This document shows, in pieces, positions 17,986-27,517 of a DNA stretch of 64,000 bases. Source of the stretch: Novosphingobium capsulatum NBRC 12533 (GTDB taxonomy: Bacteria; Pseudomonadota; Alphaproteobacteria; Sphingomonadales; Sphingomonadaceae); contig NZ_BCYV01000006.1 in assembly GCF_001598375.1 (NCBI RefSeq), positions 248,001 to 312,000 of the forward strand, written 5' to 3'. Below the pieces are notes generated by a model. The model saw only the letters and a program-made list of their open reading frames with translations. It was not told where the DNA came from and did not search any database. The position numbers and the translations under genes were made by a program. Position 1 is the first letter of the stretch. Every line of letters begins with the position of its first letter.

Positions 17986-19277
17986 CCATCACTCCCCGCC
18001 GTCTGGCCCGCGCTGCAAGGCCCCTGATCCCGCCCGTTGACCGGGCGCGCACCACGCGCCTTGTCGCCACCGGCCTGCTGGTGGTGATGGCCGGGCTGTT
18101 TGCCCTGGCGCGCACCATGCTGGCCGCCCCCGGCGCCGCGCCGGGCTGGGGCTATCTGCGCGCTTTTGCCGAGGCGGCGATGGTTGGCGGCCTGGCCGAC
18201 TGGTTCGCCGTCACCGCGCTGTTCCGCCATCCCCTGGGCCTGCCGATCCCGCACACCGCGATCATCCCGGAAAACAAGGATCGCATCGCCGATTCCCTCG
18301 CCGGCTTCCTCCAGTCCAATTTCCTCACCCCCCAGGTGGTGGCGCGGCGCATGGCCGGGCTGGACGTGGCCGGGGCGGCCGGTTCCTTCCTGGCGGCGCC
18401 ACGCCAAGGCGGGGAGCAGGGGCGCCTGGCCGCCGGTGCCGCCAGCCTGGCGGCCGATATCCTGGAATCGCTCGATCGGGAAAAGCTGGGCGGCATGGCC
18501 AAGCAGGCCTTGCGCCAGCAGATAGACCGGATCGACCTGGCGCCGCTTCTGGGCCAGATGTTGCAGGCGATGATCGCCGACGGGCGCCATCTGCCGCTGA
18601 TCGAGGCGCTGCTGGCCAAGACGGCGCAGACCCTGGAAGCCAACGAGGCGCTGCTGCGCAACCTGATCCACGATCGCGCCAATGCCCTGGTGCGGCTGGT
18701 CAAGCTGGACGAGCGGCTGGCCAACACCATCCTCGATGGCATCTACAAGCTGCTGGCCGAAGCCGTGGTGCATCCCGATCACCCGCTGCGCATGAAGATC
18801 GTGGAAGGGCTGGAACAGCTTGCCCACGACCTCGTCGAAGACCCCGCCATGCGCGCCCGCGTTGAAGGCATGAAGGCCGAAGTGCTGGCCAACCCCGCGT
18901 TCACCGACTGGCTCGACGCGCTATGGGAGCGCGCGCGCGGTGGCTTGCTGGCGGCGGTGCGCGGCGGTGGCAATGGCGCGCTGTCGGGCCAGATCGGCGT
19001 GGCCCTGGCAGACCTCGGCCGGGCGCTGCAAACCGATCGGCAACTGGCGCTGCTGGTCAACCGCTTTGCCCGGCGCACGCTGGTGGGCGTGGCCAGCCGC
19101 TATGGCAGCCAGATCGTGCGGCTGGTGTCGGAAACCATCCGCCGCTGGGATGCCCGCACCGTGACCGCGCGGATCGAGGGCGCCGTGGGCCGAGATCTGC
19201 AGTTCATCCGCATCAACGGCACGCTGGTGGGCGGGCTGGTGGGCCTTGCCCTCCACGCGCTCGACATGGCGTTGTGA
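17982..19277 (+). CDS. DUF445 family membrane protein
   Basis: A 431-residue DUF445 protein. Family hallmarks are the N-terminal membrane helix (about 28-48), the AEAAMVGGLADWFAVTALFRHPLG motif region (residues about 62-84) and PIPHTAIIPENKDRIADSLAGF, followed by long amphipathic helices and a hydrophobic C-terminal segment (GTLVGGLVGLALHAL) that may re-enter the membrane. Biochemical function is unknown. It starts with GTG overlapping the stop of the RND pump (GTGA, 4 bp), so it is part of the efflux operon. Confidence 0.88.
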   Translation: MTITPRRLARAARPLIPPVDRARTTRLVATGLLVVMAGLFALARTMLAAPGAAPGWGYLRAFAEAAMVGGLADWFAVTALFRHPLGLPIPHTAIIPENKDRIADSLAGFLQSNFLTPQVVARRMAGLDVAGAAGSFLAAPRQGGEQGRLAAGAASLAADILESLDREKLGGMAKQALRQQIDRIDLAPLLGQMLQAMIADGRHLPLIEALLAKTAQTLEANEALLRNLIHDRANALVRLVKLDERLANTILDGIYKLLAEAVVHPDHPLRMKIVEGLEQLAHDLVEDPAMRARVEGMKAEVLANPAFTDWLDALWERARGGLLAAVRGGGNGALSGQIGVALADLGRALQTDRQLALLVNRFARRTLVGVASRYGSQIVRLVSETIRRWDARTVTARIEGAVGRDLQFIRINGTLVGGLVGLALHALDMAL

Positions 19278-19375
19278 GGGCCAGCGACAAGGCCCAAGCT
19301 GCTGTTTCCACGCCCCTTGGTGCGAACCATAGGGGTTTTCTCGACAGCGCGCGGCAAGGGGTGTAAGGCGCGATA

Positions 19376-21298
19376 ATGACCGAAATCCCGGCCACGCCTT
19401 TGCTCGACACCGTCGATACCCCCGCCGACCTGCGCCGCCTGGCGCCTGGTCAATTGCGCCAACTGGCCGATGAACTGCGCGCCGAGATGATCTCGGCCGT
19501 GGGGCAGACCGGCGGGCACCTTGGCTCCGGCCTGGGCGTGGTGGAACTCACCACCGCGATCCATTACGTGTTCAACACCCCCGATGACCGGTTGGTGTGG
19601 GATGTGGGCCACCAAGCCTATCCGCACAAGATCCTCACCGGGCGGCGCAGCCGCATCCGCACCCTGCGCCAGGGCGGTGGCCTTTCCGGTTTCACCAAGC
19701 GCAGCGAAAGCGAATACGATCCGTTCGGTACCGCGCACAGTTCGACCTCGATCTCGGCCGCGCTGGGCTTTGCTGTGGCCAACAAGCTGGCCGGCAAGCC
19801 GGGCAAGGCGATTGCGGTAATCGGCGATGGCGCGATGAGCGCGGGCATGGCCTACGAGGCGATGAACAACGCCGAAGCTGCCGGCAACCGCCTGATCGTG
19901 ATCCTCAACGACAACGACATGTCGATTGCGCCGCCGGTGGGTGGCCTCTCGGGCTATCTCGCGCGGCTGGTATCGTCGCGCCCGTTCCTGGAACTGCGCG
20001 AACTGGCCAAGCGCCTGTCGCGCAAGCTGCCCCGCCCGCTGCACCATGCGGCCAAGAAGACCGACGAATTTGCCCGCGGCATGGCCATGGGCGGCACCCT
20101 GTTCGAGGAGCTGGGCTTTTACTATGTCGGGCCGATCGATGGGCACAACCTGGAACAGCTGATCCCGGTTCTGGAAAACGTGCGCGATGCGGCGCAAGGG
20201 CCATGCCTGGTCCACGTGGTGACGCAAAAGGGCAAGGGCTATGCCCCGGCAGAGGCTGCTGCCGACAAGTATCACGGTGTGCAGAAGTTCGACGTGATCA
20301 CCGGGGAGCAGGCCAAGAGCGCGGGCGGCCCGCCCAGCTATACCAACGTTTTTGCCCAGGCCCTGATGGCCGAGGCGCAGGCCGATCCCACGGTCTGCGC
20401 AATCACCGCAGCAATGCCGTCGGGCACCGGGCTCGACAAGTTTGCCAAGACCTATCCCGATCGCCTGTTCGACGTGGGCATTGCCGAGCAGCATGCGGTA
20501 ACCTTTGCTGCCGGCCTTGCCGCGCAGGGCATGCGGCCGTTCTGCGCGATTTATTCCACGTTCCTGCAGCGCGCCTATGACCAGGTCGTGCACGATGTGG
20601 CGATCCAGAACCTGCCGGTGCGCTTTGCCATCGACCGCGCGGGGCTGGTCGGCGCCGATGGCGCCACGCATGCCGGCTCGTTCGATGTGACCTATCTGGC
20701 CAGCCTGCCCAACATGGTGGTGATGGCCGCCGCCGACGAGGCGGAACTGGTTCACATGGTGCACACCGCCGCCTGTCATGACAGCGGCCCGATCGCTTTC
20801 CGCTATCCGCGCGGCAATGGCGTGGGTGTGCCGCTGCCCACCGTTCCCGAGCGGCTGGAAATCGGCAAGGGCCGCGTCGTGCGCGAGGGCAGCAAGGTGG
20901 CGATCCTCTCGCTCGGCACGCGCCTGGCCGAAGCGCTCAAGGCCGCAGATCAGCTCGATGCACGCGGGCTGTCCACCACGGTGGCCGACCTGCGCTTCGT
21001 CAAGCCGCTGGACGATGCGCTGATCCGCCGCCTTATCGCCACGCACGAAGTGGTGGTGACGATCGAGGAAGGCGCGATTGGCGGCCTAGGCGCCCATGTG
21101 CTGACCATGGCAAGCGACGAAGGGCTGACCGACAGCGGCCTCAAGATTCGCACCATGCGCCTGCCCGATGTGTTCCAGGATCACGACGCGCCCGAAAAGC
21201 AGTATGACGCGGCTGGGCTCAATGCTCCGCATATCGTCGATACCGTGCTCAAGGCACTGCGCCACAACAGCGCCGGGGTTCAGGAAGCCCGCGCCTGA
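19376..21298 (+). CDS. dxs: 1-deoxy-D-xylulose-5-phosphate synthase
   Basis: A 640-residue thiamine-diphosphate enzyme that joins pyruvate and glyceraldehyde 3-phosphate, the first step of the MEP isoprenoid pathway. Visible active-site elements: His48 ([12 protein letters not shown]), His79 (VGHQAYPHK), the ThDP/Mg motif starting at GDG 150-152 with the following NNA, and the catalytic Glu371 in [12 protein letters not shown]. The C-terminal transketolase-type domain is complete. The product feeds ubiquinone and, in many sphingomonads, carotenoid synthesis. It starts with ATG 98 bp after the DUF445 gene and is followed by a convergent tRNA gene. Confidence 0.96.
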   Translation: MTEIPATPLLDTVDTPADLRRLAPGQLRQLADELRAEMISAVGQTGGHLGSGLGVVELTTAIHYVFNTPDDRLVWDVGHQAYPHKILTGRRSRIRTLRQGGGLSGFTKRSESEYDPFGTAHSSTSISAALGFAVANKLAGKPGKAIAVIGDGAMSAGMAYEAMNNAEAAGNRLIVILNDNDMSIAPPVGGLSGYLARLVSSRPFLELRELAKRLSRKLPRPLHHAAKKTDEFARGMAMGGTLFEELGFYYVGPIDGHNLEQLIPVLENVRDAAQGPCLVHVVTQKGKGYAPAEAAADKYHGVQKFDVITGEQAKSAGGPPSYTNVFAQALMAEAQADPTVCAITAAMPSGTGLDKFAKTYPDRLFDVGIAEQHAVTFAAGLAAQGMRPFCAIYSTFLQRAYDQVVHDVAIQNLPVRFAIDRAGLVGADGATHAGSFDVTYLASLPNMVVMAAADEAELVHMVHTAACHDSGPIAFRYPRGNGVGVPLPTVPERLEIGKGRVVREGSKVAILSLGTRLAEALKAADQLDARGLSTTVADLRFVKPLDDALIRRLIATHEVVVTIEEGAIGGLGAHVLTMASDEGLTDSGLKIRTMRLPDVFQDHDAPEKQYDAAGLNAPHIVDTVLKALRHNSAGVQEARA

Positions 21299-21341
21299 TC
21301 CTCAAGCCGGCCGGCGTGCCACTGTCGCATGAAGGTGATGG

Positions 21342-21428
21342 TGGTGCGGGCGGCCGGACTTGAACCGGCATGGGCAAAGCCCGACGGATTTTAAGTCCGT
21401 TGCGTCTAACCAATTTCGCCACGCCCGC
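21342..21428 (-). tRNA. tRNA-Leu (anticodon UAA), CCA encoded
   Basis: Reading the minus strand gives a complete cloverleaf: acceptor stem GCGGGCG/CGCCCGC, D arm with GGTTAGACGC, anticodon stem ACGGA/TCCGT with loop CTTAAAA (anticodon TAA), a long class II variable arm (GGGCTTTGCCC), and T arm GCCGGTTCAAGTCCGGC. The discriminator is A and the 3-prime CCA is genomically encoded (21342-21344). The long variable arm fits leucine. Confidence 0.97.
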
Positions 21429-21440
21429 ACGGCTTGTGCG

Positions 21441-21469
21441 GCTATAGGCAGGTGGCCGCCGCGCGCCAA
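21441..21469 (-). promoter_or_regulatory. Sigma70-type promoter for tRNA-Leu
   Basis: On the minus strand TTGGCG (21464-21469), a 17-bp spacer and TATAGC (21441-21446), about 12 bp before the tRNA 5-prime end. Spacing and position are right for a stable-RNA promoter. Confidence 0.65.
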
Positions 21470-21661
21470 GGGGGCGGCGCGGCACCCCTGCAAAAAAGGC
21501 CCGCTGTCCCTATGCCGGGCGCGAGCCTGACTGCCTGTTAGACTTGGTAGATTTGGGGCTTGTCGCCTGGTCGCGCCGGCTGTGGTGCGTTGGCGGGATA
21601 TGAATGGCAGGCAGCGCCATTGTCTCGTGCAAAAACGCTGCCTGCCCCCCCTGTAACGCTG

Positions 21662-22030
21662 CTACCTGCCCCTTGGCAGCAGCGTCCCTGGCGCCGTGGT
21701 GGCCCTTGGCGGGCCGCGCCGGCGCCAAACCGTATCAGCCGCGCAGGAGCACTCGGCGTTGAGCCGGATGCGCATTTCCTTGCCCGGCTTGAAATAGGGC
21801 ACGCGCTTGCCCGGCACGTCGACGGATTCGCCGGTGCGCGGGTTGCGGCCCTTGCGCGCATCGCGTTCGCGCGTGGAAAAGGCGCCAAAGCCGCGCAGTT
21901 CCACCCGGCCACCGTCGGCGAGGCGCCCGGCGATTTCGTCGAAGAACACGTCAACCACGCGCTCGATCTCTTCGGCGCGAAGGCCCGGGCTGTCCTTGGC
22001 CAAAGCTTGCAGCAGTTCGGAACGTATCAT
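21662..22030 (-). CDS. ihfB: Integration host factor subunit beta, with unusual C-terminal extension
   Basis: A 122-residue HU/IHF-family DNA-bending protein. Residues 1-91 match IHF-beta: MIRSELLQALA, VDVFFDEIA, GRVELRGFGAFSTRERDARKGRNPRTGE with the intercalating proline in the arm, and VPYFKPGKEMRIRLN. Family members normally end near residue 92-100. Here the frame continues about 30 residues with a Cys/Arg/Pro-rich tail (AECSCAADTVWRRRGPP onward) that looks unrelated, as if the usual stop codon had been lost. DNA binding should be intact. The ATG at 22030 is the only start consistent with the family. Confidence 0.92.
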   Translation of the reverse strand: MIRSELLQALAKDSPGLRAEEIERVVDVFFDEIAGRLADGGRVELRGFGAFSTRERDARKGRNPRTGESVDVPGKRVPYFKPGKEMRIRLNAECSCAADTVWRRRGPPRATTAPGTLLPRGR

Positions 22031-22525
22031 GTCACTCCCCCTACGCGATGCCCCCCGGCATCGTATGAAGTCCCTTGTGCGCCGATTGACCCCCGTCGCG
22101 GCGCAAATTGCACTGTGCCAGATGTCGGACGAGTGTTCAACTTATCGAACGTTCAAAAAATGCAGGGAAATTTGCCGAAAACCGCGTCATTTGCGGCCAC
22201 CAGGTGAAATTCTCTCCGGTATGGGGCTGGACCGGCGCGGCCAGTGGCGAAAAACGCATGCCGCGATGGTTTGTTTCGGTGGGGCTTGGCTTCCAGAAAG
22301 GAATATTCAGTCGCTTGCCGCTGTCGCGCATGTTCGTTGCAAAGCGGCGCGCGGTTGCAAATTGCGCCTTTCCAAACCGCGCAATCCGGGTAGTTTCCGC
22401 CGCAACCGGACTGGCTTTTCTGCAACAAGAGCCGTCCACCAGAACCGTCGATCGTCGCATATCCATCGGCCCTGCCTATTCATCGGCCCCGCCCGCCGGC
22501 AGCTTTTCACGGAGCGCATCCATTC
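22031..22525. other. 495-bp non-coding interval between ihfB and the peptide transporter
   Basis: The two flanking genes diverge, so promoters for both must lie here. I see no convincing ORF. The segment is AT-richer than its surroundings and contains imperfect repeats such as GTTCAACTTATCGAACGTTC at 22136-22155 and several TTGCAAA-like words. I cannot assign a specific operator. Confidence 0.4.
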
Positions 22526-24325
22526 ATGACCGAGGCGAACACGCCCCTTTCATCCCTGTCGTCCACCAGTGCCCATGGTGACACCGGCTGGTTCGGCCAT
22601 CCCCGCCAGTTGGCGCGGCTGTTCACCACCGAAATGTGGGAGCGCTTCGGCTTCTACGGCATGCGGGCGCTGTTGACGCTCTATCTCACCAAGCACTTCC
22701 TGTTCAGCGACAGCACCACCAACGGGCTCTACGGCGGCTTTGCCGCGCTGGTCTATCTCACCCCGCTGGTGGGCGGGCTGATCGCCGATCGCGTGCTCGG
22801 CTCCAAGCGCTCGGTCAAATACGGCGCGATCATGATGTCGCTGGGCTATTTCGTGCTGTGCTTCGGCGGGGAAACCGCCAAGCCTCATGCCGAAATCGCT
22901 GGCCAGCGCTATGACGTGGTTGCCGAAAACACCGTCGATCGTCCTACCGCCACGGGCCTGGAAAAGCGCTATGTGGTCATGGATGGCGCCAAGCTGCTGA
23001 TCAAGGGCAATGCCGATGGCAGCGTGGCGCTGCTTGCGCCCGATGGCCACGTCGCCCGCACCGTGCCGGGTGACCAGTTCGCCACCAGCGGCACGCGCTC
23101 GTCGTTCTACGTGCTGCTGATGCTGCTCGGCCTGTCGCTGGTGGCGGTGGGCAACGGGTTCTTCAAGCCCAACCTCGCCACCGTGGTGGGCGAACTCTAT
23201 GCGCCGGGTGACCGCCGCCGCGATGCCGGCTTCACCATCTTCTACATGGGCATCAACCTGGGATCGCTGTTCTCGCAGATCCTCTGCCCCTGGCTGGCCG
23301 ATTCCGTGGGGTGGTGGGCCGGCTTCCTGTTGGCCGCGATCGGCATGGCGGTTGCCTGGATGCTGATCCAGTTCGATGGCGGGCGCCTGGCCGGTTATGG
23401 CGAGCCGCCGGTGCAGTCTGGCCGCGACCTGACGCCGTTCGTCTATGTCGGCGGCCTTGTCGCCGTGGGCGCGGTCATCCTGCTGTTCCAGAACCTGCTC
23501 GATGCCAAGCCAGTCGCTGCCGGGTCCAGCCTGCTGGCCTATGTGCTGGCGCTGCCGCTGCTGGGCAAGATCCTCTTCGCCAGTTTCCTGATCGGCGTAC
23601 CCGCGATCCTGGTCTATGCCTGGCGCACCGGTAACCGGGTCGAATTCGAGATGATGGTGGCGGCCATGGTGCTGACCACGTTCAACACCGTGTTCTGGAC
23701 GCTGTTCGAACAGGCCGGCTCCTCGCTCACGCTGTTTGCCGACCGCAACACGGATCTTTCGGTGTTTGGCCTGTTCAGCATTTCGGCCGGGCAGACGCAG
23801 TTCTTCAACGCGCTGTTCATCGTCACCCTGGCGCCGTTGCTGACCATCCTGTGGGGCAAGCTGGCCGCGCGCGGGCTGGAACCCTCGATCCCGGTCAAGT
23901 TCGGCGTGGCCCTGGCGGGCGTGGGCGCCGGCTTCCTGTTCCTGGTCTGGGGCACCCGCTTTGCCGGCCCCGACTTCAAGGTTTCGGTGTGGTGGCTGGC
24001 TGGCCTCTACCTGATCCACTCGGTCGCGGAACTGTGCATCTCGCCTGTCGGCATGAGCATGATCACCAAGCTGTCGCTGGCCCGCATCGTCGGCCTGATG
24101 ATGGGCGTGTGGTATTTGTCGATTGCCATGGCACAATATGTCGGCGGAATCGTTGCGCAGGTTGCAAGTGTGGAAACCGTGGGGGGAGAGGTTACCAACC
24201 TCAAGCTGAGTCTTGACACCTATACCAGCGTTTTCAATGTGATCGGCTGGTTCGCGGTGGGGATTGGGGTCGTTCTTCTGCTGCTTTCGGGGGTTTTGCG
24301 CAAATTGATGCACGGGGTGCGGTAG
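22526..24325 (+). CDS. Proton-dependent oligopeptide transporter (POT/PTR family)
   Basis: A 599-residue MFS-type symporter for di- and tripeptides. The POT signature ExxER is in TM1 (E36, E39-R40, then FGFYGMRALL), and the second PTR signature is around FTIFYMGINLGSLFSQ. About 12-14 membrane helices are predicted. An insert of about 70 residues (roughly 130-195, from GGETAKPHAEIAG to PGDQFATSG) lies between TM3 and the following helix; it is beta-like and rich in charged residues. Comparable inserts occur in other sphingomonad POT proteins, by memory. Start ATG follows a GGAG at moderate distance. Confidence 0.92.
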   Translation: MTEANTPLSSLSSTSAHGDTGWFGHPRQLARLFTTEMWERFGFYGMRALLTLYLTKHFLFSDSTTNGLYGGFAALVYLTPLVGGLIADRVLGSKRSVKYGAIMMSLGYFVLCFGGETAKPHAEIAGQRYDVVAENTVDRPTATGLEKRYVVMDGAKLLIKGNADGSVALLAPDGHVARTVPGDQFATSGTRSSFYVLLMLLGLSLVAVGNGFFKPNLATVVGELYAPGDRRRDAGFTIFYMGINLGSLFSQILCPWLADSVGWWAGFLLAAIGMAVAWMLIQFDGGRLAGYGEPPVQSGRDLTPFVYVGGLVAVGAVILLFQNLLDAKPVAAGSSLLAYVLALPLLGKILFASFLIGVPAILVYAWRTGNRVEFEMMVAAMVLTTFNTVFWTLFEQAGSSLTLFADRNTDLSVFGLFSISAGQTQFFNALFIVTLAPLLTILWGKLAARGLEPSIPVKFGVALAGVGAGFLFLVWGTRFAGPDFKVSVWWLAGLYLIHSVAELCISPVGMSMITKLSLARIVGLMMGVWYLSIAMAQYVGGIVAQVASVETVGGEVTNLKLSLDTYTSVFNVIGWFAVGIGVVLLLLSGVLRKLMHGVR

Positions 24326-24331
24326 TTCGGC

Positions 24332-24352
24332 GTGGCGCCGTCCTGGCGCCAC
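24332..24352 (+). terminator. Perfect hairpin after the peptide transporter gene
   Basis: GTGGCGCC-GTCCT-GGCGCCAC, an 8-bp perfect stem 6 bp after the transporter stop. There is no T-run directly after it, so it may be a Rho-independent-like pause or an mRNA 3-prime stabiliser. Confidence 0.5.
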
Positions 24353-24404
24353 TTCGGATCAATTTGTTCGGCAATGAGACATGCTTGGGGGATGCCACGC
24401 GTCT

Positions 24405-24424
24405 ATGCTCGCCTAAGCGAGCAT
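24405..24424. repeat. 20-bp perfect palindrome upstream of the nnrU-like gene
   Basis: ATGCTCGC-CTAA-GCGAGCAT, followed by AACAATTGTT (another small palindrome) about 5 bp later. Could be an operator or a second transcription end; no identification possible. Confidence 0.5.
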
Positions 24425-24493
24425 GGTAAACAATTGTTAGGCTAGCTTGCAGTGGCGTGGGAGCGCTGCAATGCAGCGGGTACGGAGCATGTC

Positions 24494-25177
24494 TTGATCG
24501 AATCACATCTACCCCTGGCCCTGGCGATGCTGTTCTTTGCCGGTTCCCACTGGGTACTCTCGCATCCCTTGCGCAAACCCGCCGTCAAGGCGCTGGGGCT
24601 GAATGGCTTTCTTGCGGTCTATTCCATCATCGCCTTGGTCGCGCTGATCCTTGTCTTGATCATGCACGATCGCGCGCCCGATGGGCCAATGCTGTGGAAC
24701 GGCTATGCCGTCCTGCCCTGACTGGCTGGCTCGCTGCTCAGCTTTACCGCCACGGCGCTGTTGCTGGCTTCATTCTCGCGCAATCCGGCGCTGGCCCCGC
24801 GCAACATGAACGGGCTGTCCACCGCGCTGCCCCAGGGCGTGTTCCGCGTGACCCGCCATCCGATGATGTTTGCCATCGCGCTGTGGGGCATTTCGCATCT
24901 GATCGTGGCGCCCAGCCTGCGTTCGCTGCTGCTCAACGGCGGCCTGGCATTGATGGCGGTGGGCGGTGCACGCACCCAGGATGCCAAGTTCCAGGCGCTC
25001 TATGACAAGGAATGGCGCATCTGGTCGCGCCGCTCGCCGTTCTGGCCCGATCTGCGCAACCTGGGCCAGCTCGGCTGGGCCTGGGGCGGGGCGTTGATCC
25101 TGTGGGGGCTGATCACGGCGTTGCACTGGCTGCTGGCTGGCATTCCCGCTGGGCCCTGGCGCTTTTTCGAAAGCTGA
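24494..25177 (+). pseudogene. NnrU-family membrane protein gene interrupted by one in-frame TGA
   Basis: Two same-frame segments together spell an NnrU-family integral membrane protein of about 227 residues. The first part runs from a TTG at 24494 (preceded by GGAG at a 6-nt gap) through SHWVLSHPLRKP to ...GYAVLP. A TGA at 24719-24721 interrupts it, and the frame then continues with LAGSLLSFTATALLLASF, GVFRVTRHPMMFAIALWG and ARTQDAKF to 25177. A Trp (TGG) is the likely ancestral codon, giving P-W-LAGSLL; one G-to-A change explains the break. NnrU proteins are associated with denitrification in some species and are of unclear function in others. The downstream half has no obvious own start until ATG at 24808. 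Confidence 0.85.
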
Positions 25178-25216
25178 TCGGCTTGCATCGCCGCGGAAAT
25201 CGGGCAGGTTTCGGGA

Positions 25217-25804
25217 ATGGAACCTGTGACCGTCTCCGCGCCCGCCCAGCAGTCTGCCTTGCAGCCCGCCCTTTTGACCGAGCGTCTCGCGCTGTGGCAT
25301 CCTCACCCGCGCGATCATGCCGGGCTGGTCGATCTGCTTGCCCCTGAGGACGTGCGTCGGCACCTTGGCAACCGCCCCACCAGCGTGACCGAGGAATTCC
25401 AGCGCCTGCTGCGCAATGCCGGCTCATGGGCGCTCTACGGCTATGGCATCTTCACCTGCCGCCGCCGCGATGATGATGCCGTGATCGGCATTGCCGGCGT
25501 GTTCCATTCCTGGCGCGGCTTTGGCCAGGGGCTGGACGATGTGCCCGAAGCCGGCTGGATATTTGCCCCATCCTGCTGGGGCCAGGGCCTGGCGCGCGAG
25601 GCGATGACGGCCGTGCTCGACTGGTTCGATGCTGCCCATGCCACGCCACAGGGCCCGCGCCGCGTGGCCTGCATGATCGATGGCGACAATGCGCCCTCGC
25701 TCGCGCTGGCAGCCCGCCTGGGCTTTACCGCCTATGCCGAACACGCCGACGGCACGCGTGATGTGCCGCTGGTGCTGCTGGAGCGTGGCGAGGGCAACGG
25801 ATAG
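25217..25804 (+). CDS. GNAT family N-acetyltransferase (RimJ/RimL type)
   Basis: A 195-residue acetyl-CoA-dependent acetyltransferase. It opens with the typical LLTERLALWHPHPRDHAGL, contains the RimJ/RimL-like EAGWIFAPSCWGQGLAREAM segment (the acetyl-CoA pyrophosphate-binding loop, usually written as Q/RxxGxG/A) and ends with NAPSLALAARLGFTAYAEH. The acceptor substrate cannot be told. Start ATG at 25217 follows the nnrU-like pseudogene by 39 bp. Confidence 0.88.
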   Translation: MEPVTVSAPAQQSALQPALLTERLALWHPHPRDHAGLVDLLAPEDVRRHLGNRPTSVTEEFQRLLRNAGSWALYGYGIFTCRRRDDDAVIGIAGVFHSWRGFGQGLDDVPEAGWIFAPSCWGQGLAREAMTAVLDWFDAAHATPQGPRRVACMIDGDNAPSLALAARLGFTAYAEHADGTRDVPLVLLERGEGNG

Positions 25805-25822
25805 GCCACCGCTGCCCTGCCT

Positions 25823-26536
25823 TCAGCGCTTGCGCTGCCAGATCCGCAACAGGCTGCCATCGTCCAGGCCCAGGCCGTCGCAGGTCTTGGGCCGATCGGC
25901 CTGGTCGGCACAGAGCTGCACTTCCTGCAGCCAGCCGCCGGGGCTGGCGCTGATGCGGATCGACTGCGGGGTGAGGCCAGGATTGCGGCTGATGAACGCA
26001 CGGCGCAGGTCGCCTGCGGTCAGCACGCGGCGGCGGGCCAGGCTGTCCATGTCGGGCAGATGCAGCGCGGCCATGCGCCGCGCCCCTTGTGCAAAATAAG
26101 CCTCTGGCGTGGGGGCCATGCAGGCGCCATGCTTGGCCCATTCGTGGGCGAGCAGGCGGGCCGAGGGCGTCATGCACATGGCGCGGCGCAGGGTTTCGGC
26201 GCTGGGCACCGTGGCGGGGCACCACTGCGGCCACTGCCCGGGCAGGCCATCGGCCCACAACCCGTGCAGCACGAAGCCGAAATGGCCCAGGCTGCCGTCG
26301 CACTGCGTGCCGCCGATGGCGTCACCCGTGTGGTTGCGGCAGAACTGCGGCGACCATGACAGCGCCAGCGTGGTGCCGATCATCGGCCCGGTGCGGCGCG
26401 GGCCATCGGGGGCGGGCAGCGGTTCAGGATCGATGCGCGGTGGCAGGCGGCAAGCCGGCGCCTCTGCCGCCAGGGCAGCAACGGGCAGCGCCAGCGCGGC
26501 AAGCGGCAGGGCAAGAGCAGCGAGCAGGGGCTTCAT
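25823..26536 (-). CDS. Ribonuclease T2 family, secreted
   Basis: A 237-residue exported endoribonuclease. A signal peptide (residues 1-24, LALPVAALAAEA) precedes both conserved active-site segments: CAS I with His91 in FVLHGLWADG and CAS II with His131, Glu132 and His136 in HEWAKHGAC. Cysteines suited for the family disulfides are present. It likely degrades RNA in the periplasm or outside for nutrient recovery. I chose ATG 26536, which has AAGG 8 nt upstream, over GTG 26545. nadC ends 16 bp upstream, so the two may be co-transcribed. Confidence 0.92.
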   Translation of the reverse strand: MKPLLAALALPLAALALPVAALAAEAPACRLPPRIDPEPLPAPDGPRRTGPMIGTTLALSWSPQFCRNHTGDAIGGTQCDGSLGHFGFVLHGLWADGLPGQWPQWCPATVPSAETLRRAMCMTPSARLLAHEWAKHGACMAPTPEAYFAQGARRMAALHLPDMDSLARRRVLTAGDLRRAFISRNPGLTPQSIRISASPGGWLQEVQLCADQADRPKTCDGLGLDDGSLLRIWQRKR

Positions 26537-26552
26537 CGGCGTCACCTTGGCG

Positions 26553-27416
26553 TTACAGCGGCGAGAAATCGAGGCCGATATCGGCCGCCGGGGCGCTTTG
26601 CGTCAGCCGGCCGACCGAAACGTAATCCACCCCCGATGCGGCGATCGCGGCGATGGTGTCGAGCCGCACCCCGCCAGAGGCTTCGGTCGGCACGCGCCCG
26701 GCCACCAGCGCCACGGCCTGGCGCAGCATGTCTGGCCCCATGTTGTCGAGCAGCAGGCGCGTCGCCCCCGCCGCCAGCGCCGGTTCGATCTGGTCGAGGT
26801 GGTCCACCTCGCAGATCACGTCGGCCACGCCGGCGGCCAAGGCGCGGCGCACCGCTTCGGCCACGCCGCCGGCCACCAGCACATGGTTGTCCTTGATCAT
26901 CGCCGCATCCCACAGGCCCATGCGGTGGTTGTGCCCGCCGCCGGTGCGCACGGCATATTTTTCCAGGTGGCGAAAGCCGGGGATGGTCTTGCGCGTATCG
27001 AGCAGGCGCGCCCGCGTCTGCCCCATGGCATCGACATACTGCCGCGTCAGCGTGGCCACCCCAGAAAGGTGCTGCACGGTATTGAGCGCAGAGCGTTCCG
27101 CCGTCAGCATGGCGCGGGCATTGCCGGCCAGGCACATCAGCGCCGTGCCCGGTTCCACGCGGGTGCCTTCGTCCACCAGGATGGTAATATCGACCGCTGG
27201 ATCGAGCGCGCGAAAGAACGCCGCCGCAATCGGCAGTCCGCACACCGTGATGGCATCGCGGCTGTCCATCACCCCGGCAAAGCGCGCCTCGGCCGGGATC
27301 ACGCTTTCGCTGGTGACATCATGACCGCCGCCCGGCAGCCCCACGCCCAGATCTTCCTCAAGCGTGGCGCGGACAAAAGCGGCGAGGTCGAAACCCGGAA
27401 TGGCAAAATCGGTCAT
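26553..27416 (-). CDS. nadC: Nicotinate-nucleotide pyrophosphorylase (carboxylating) NadC
   Basis: A 287-residue quinolinate phosphoribosyltransferase that makes nicotinate mononucleotide from quinolinate and PRPP in de novo NAD synthesis. Family features: LEEDLGVGLPGGGHDVTSE at the N-terminus, RSALNTVQHLSGVATLT, LLDTRKTIPGFRHLEKYAV, GGGHNHRMGLWDAAMIKDNH, and the C-terminal TEASGGVRLDTIAAIAASGVDYVSVGRLTQ. nadA and nadB are not in the window; nadD and nadE are, but at distant sites. The gene is followed closely by RNase T2. Confidence 0.96.
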   Translation of the reverse strand: MTDFAIPGFDLAAFVRATLEEDLGVGLPGGGHDVTSESVIPAEARFAGVMDSRDAITVCGLPIAAAFFRALDPAVDITILVDEGTRVEPGTALMCLAGNARAMLTAERSALNTVQHLSGVATLTRQYVDAMGQTRARLLDTRKTIPGFRHLEKYAVRTGGGHNHRMGLWDAAMIKDNHVLVAGGVAEAVRRALAAGVADVICEVDHLDQIEPALAAGATRLLLDNMGPDMLRQAVALVAGRVPTEASGGVRLDTIAAIAASGVDYVSVGRLTQSAPAADIGLDFSPL

Positions 27417-27517
27417 GACGCGGCTTTACCGACTGGGCGCGGAGGTGCCAATCGGAATTGGCCAATCGGGCACGCGGGACGTGCCGGGCTGGCGCTTGGC
27501 ACAGCCCGGCATTGCCG

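Noticed and set aside
22108..22581. ORF across the ihfB-POT gap
   Set aside because: Overlaps the start of the transporter, has no RBS, and the composition is not protein-like.
24719..24721. Selenocysteine at the in-frame TGA of the NnrU-like gene
   Set aside because: No SECIS-like hairpin follows directly, NnrU proteins are not selenoproteins, and the expected residue is Trp.
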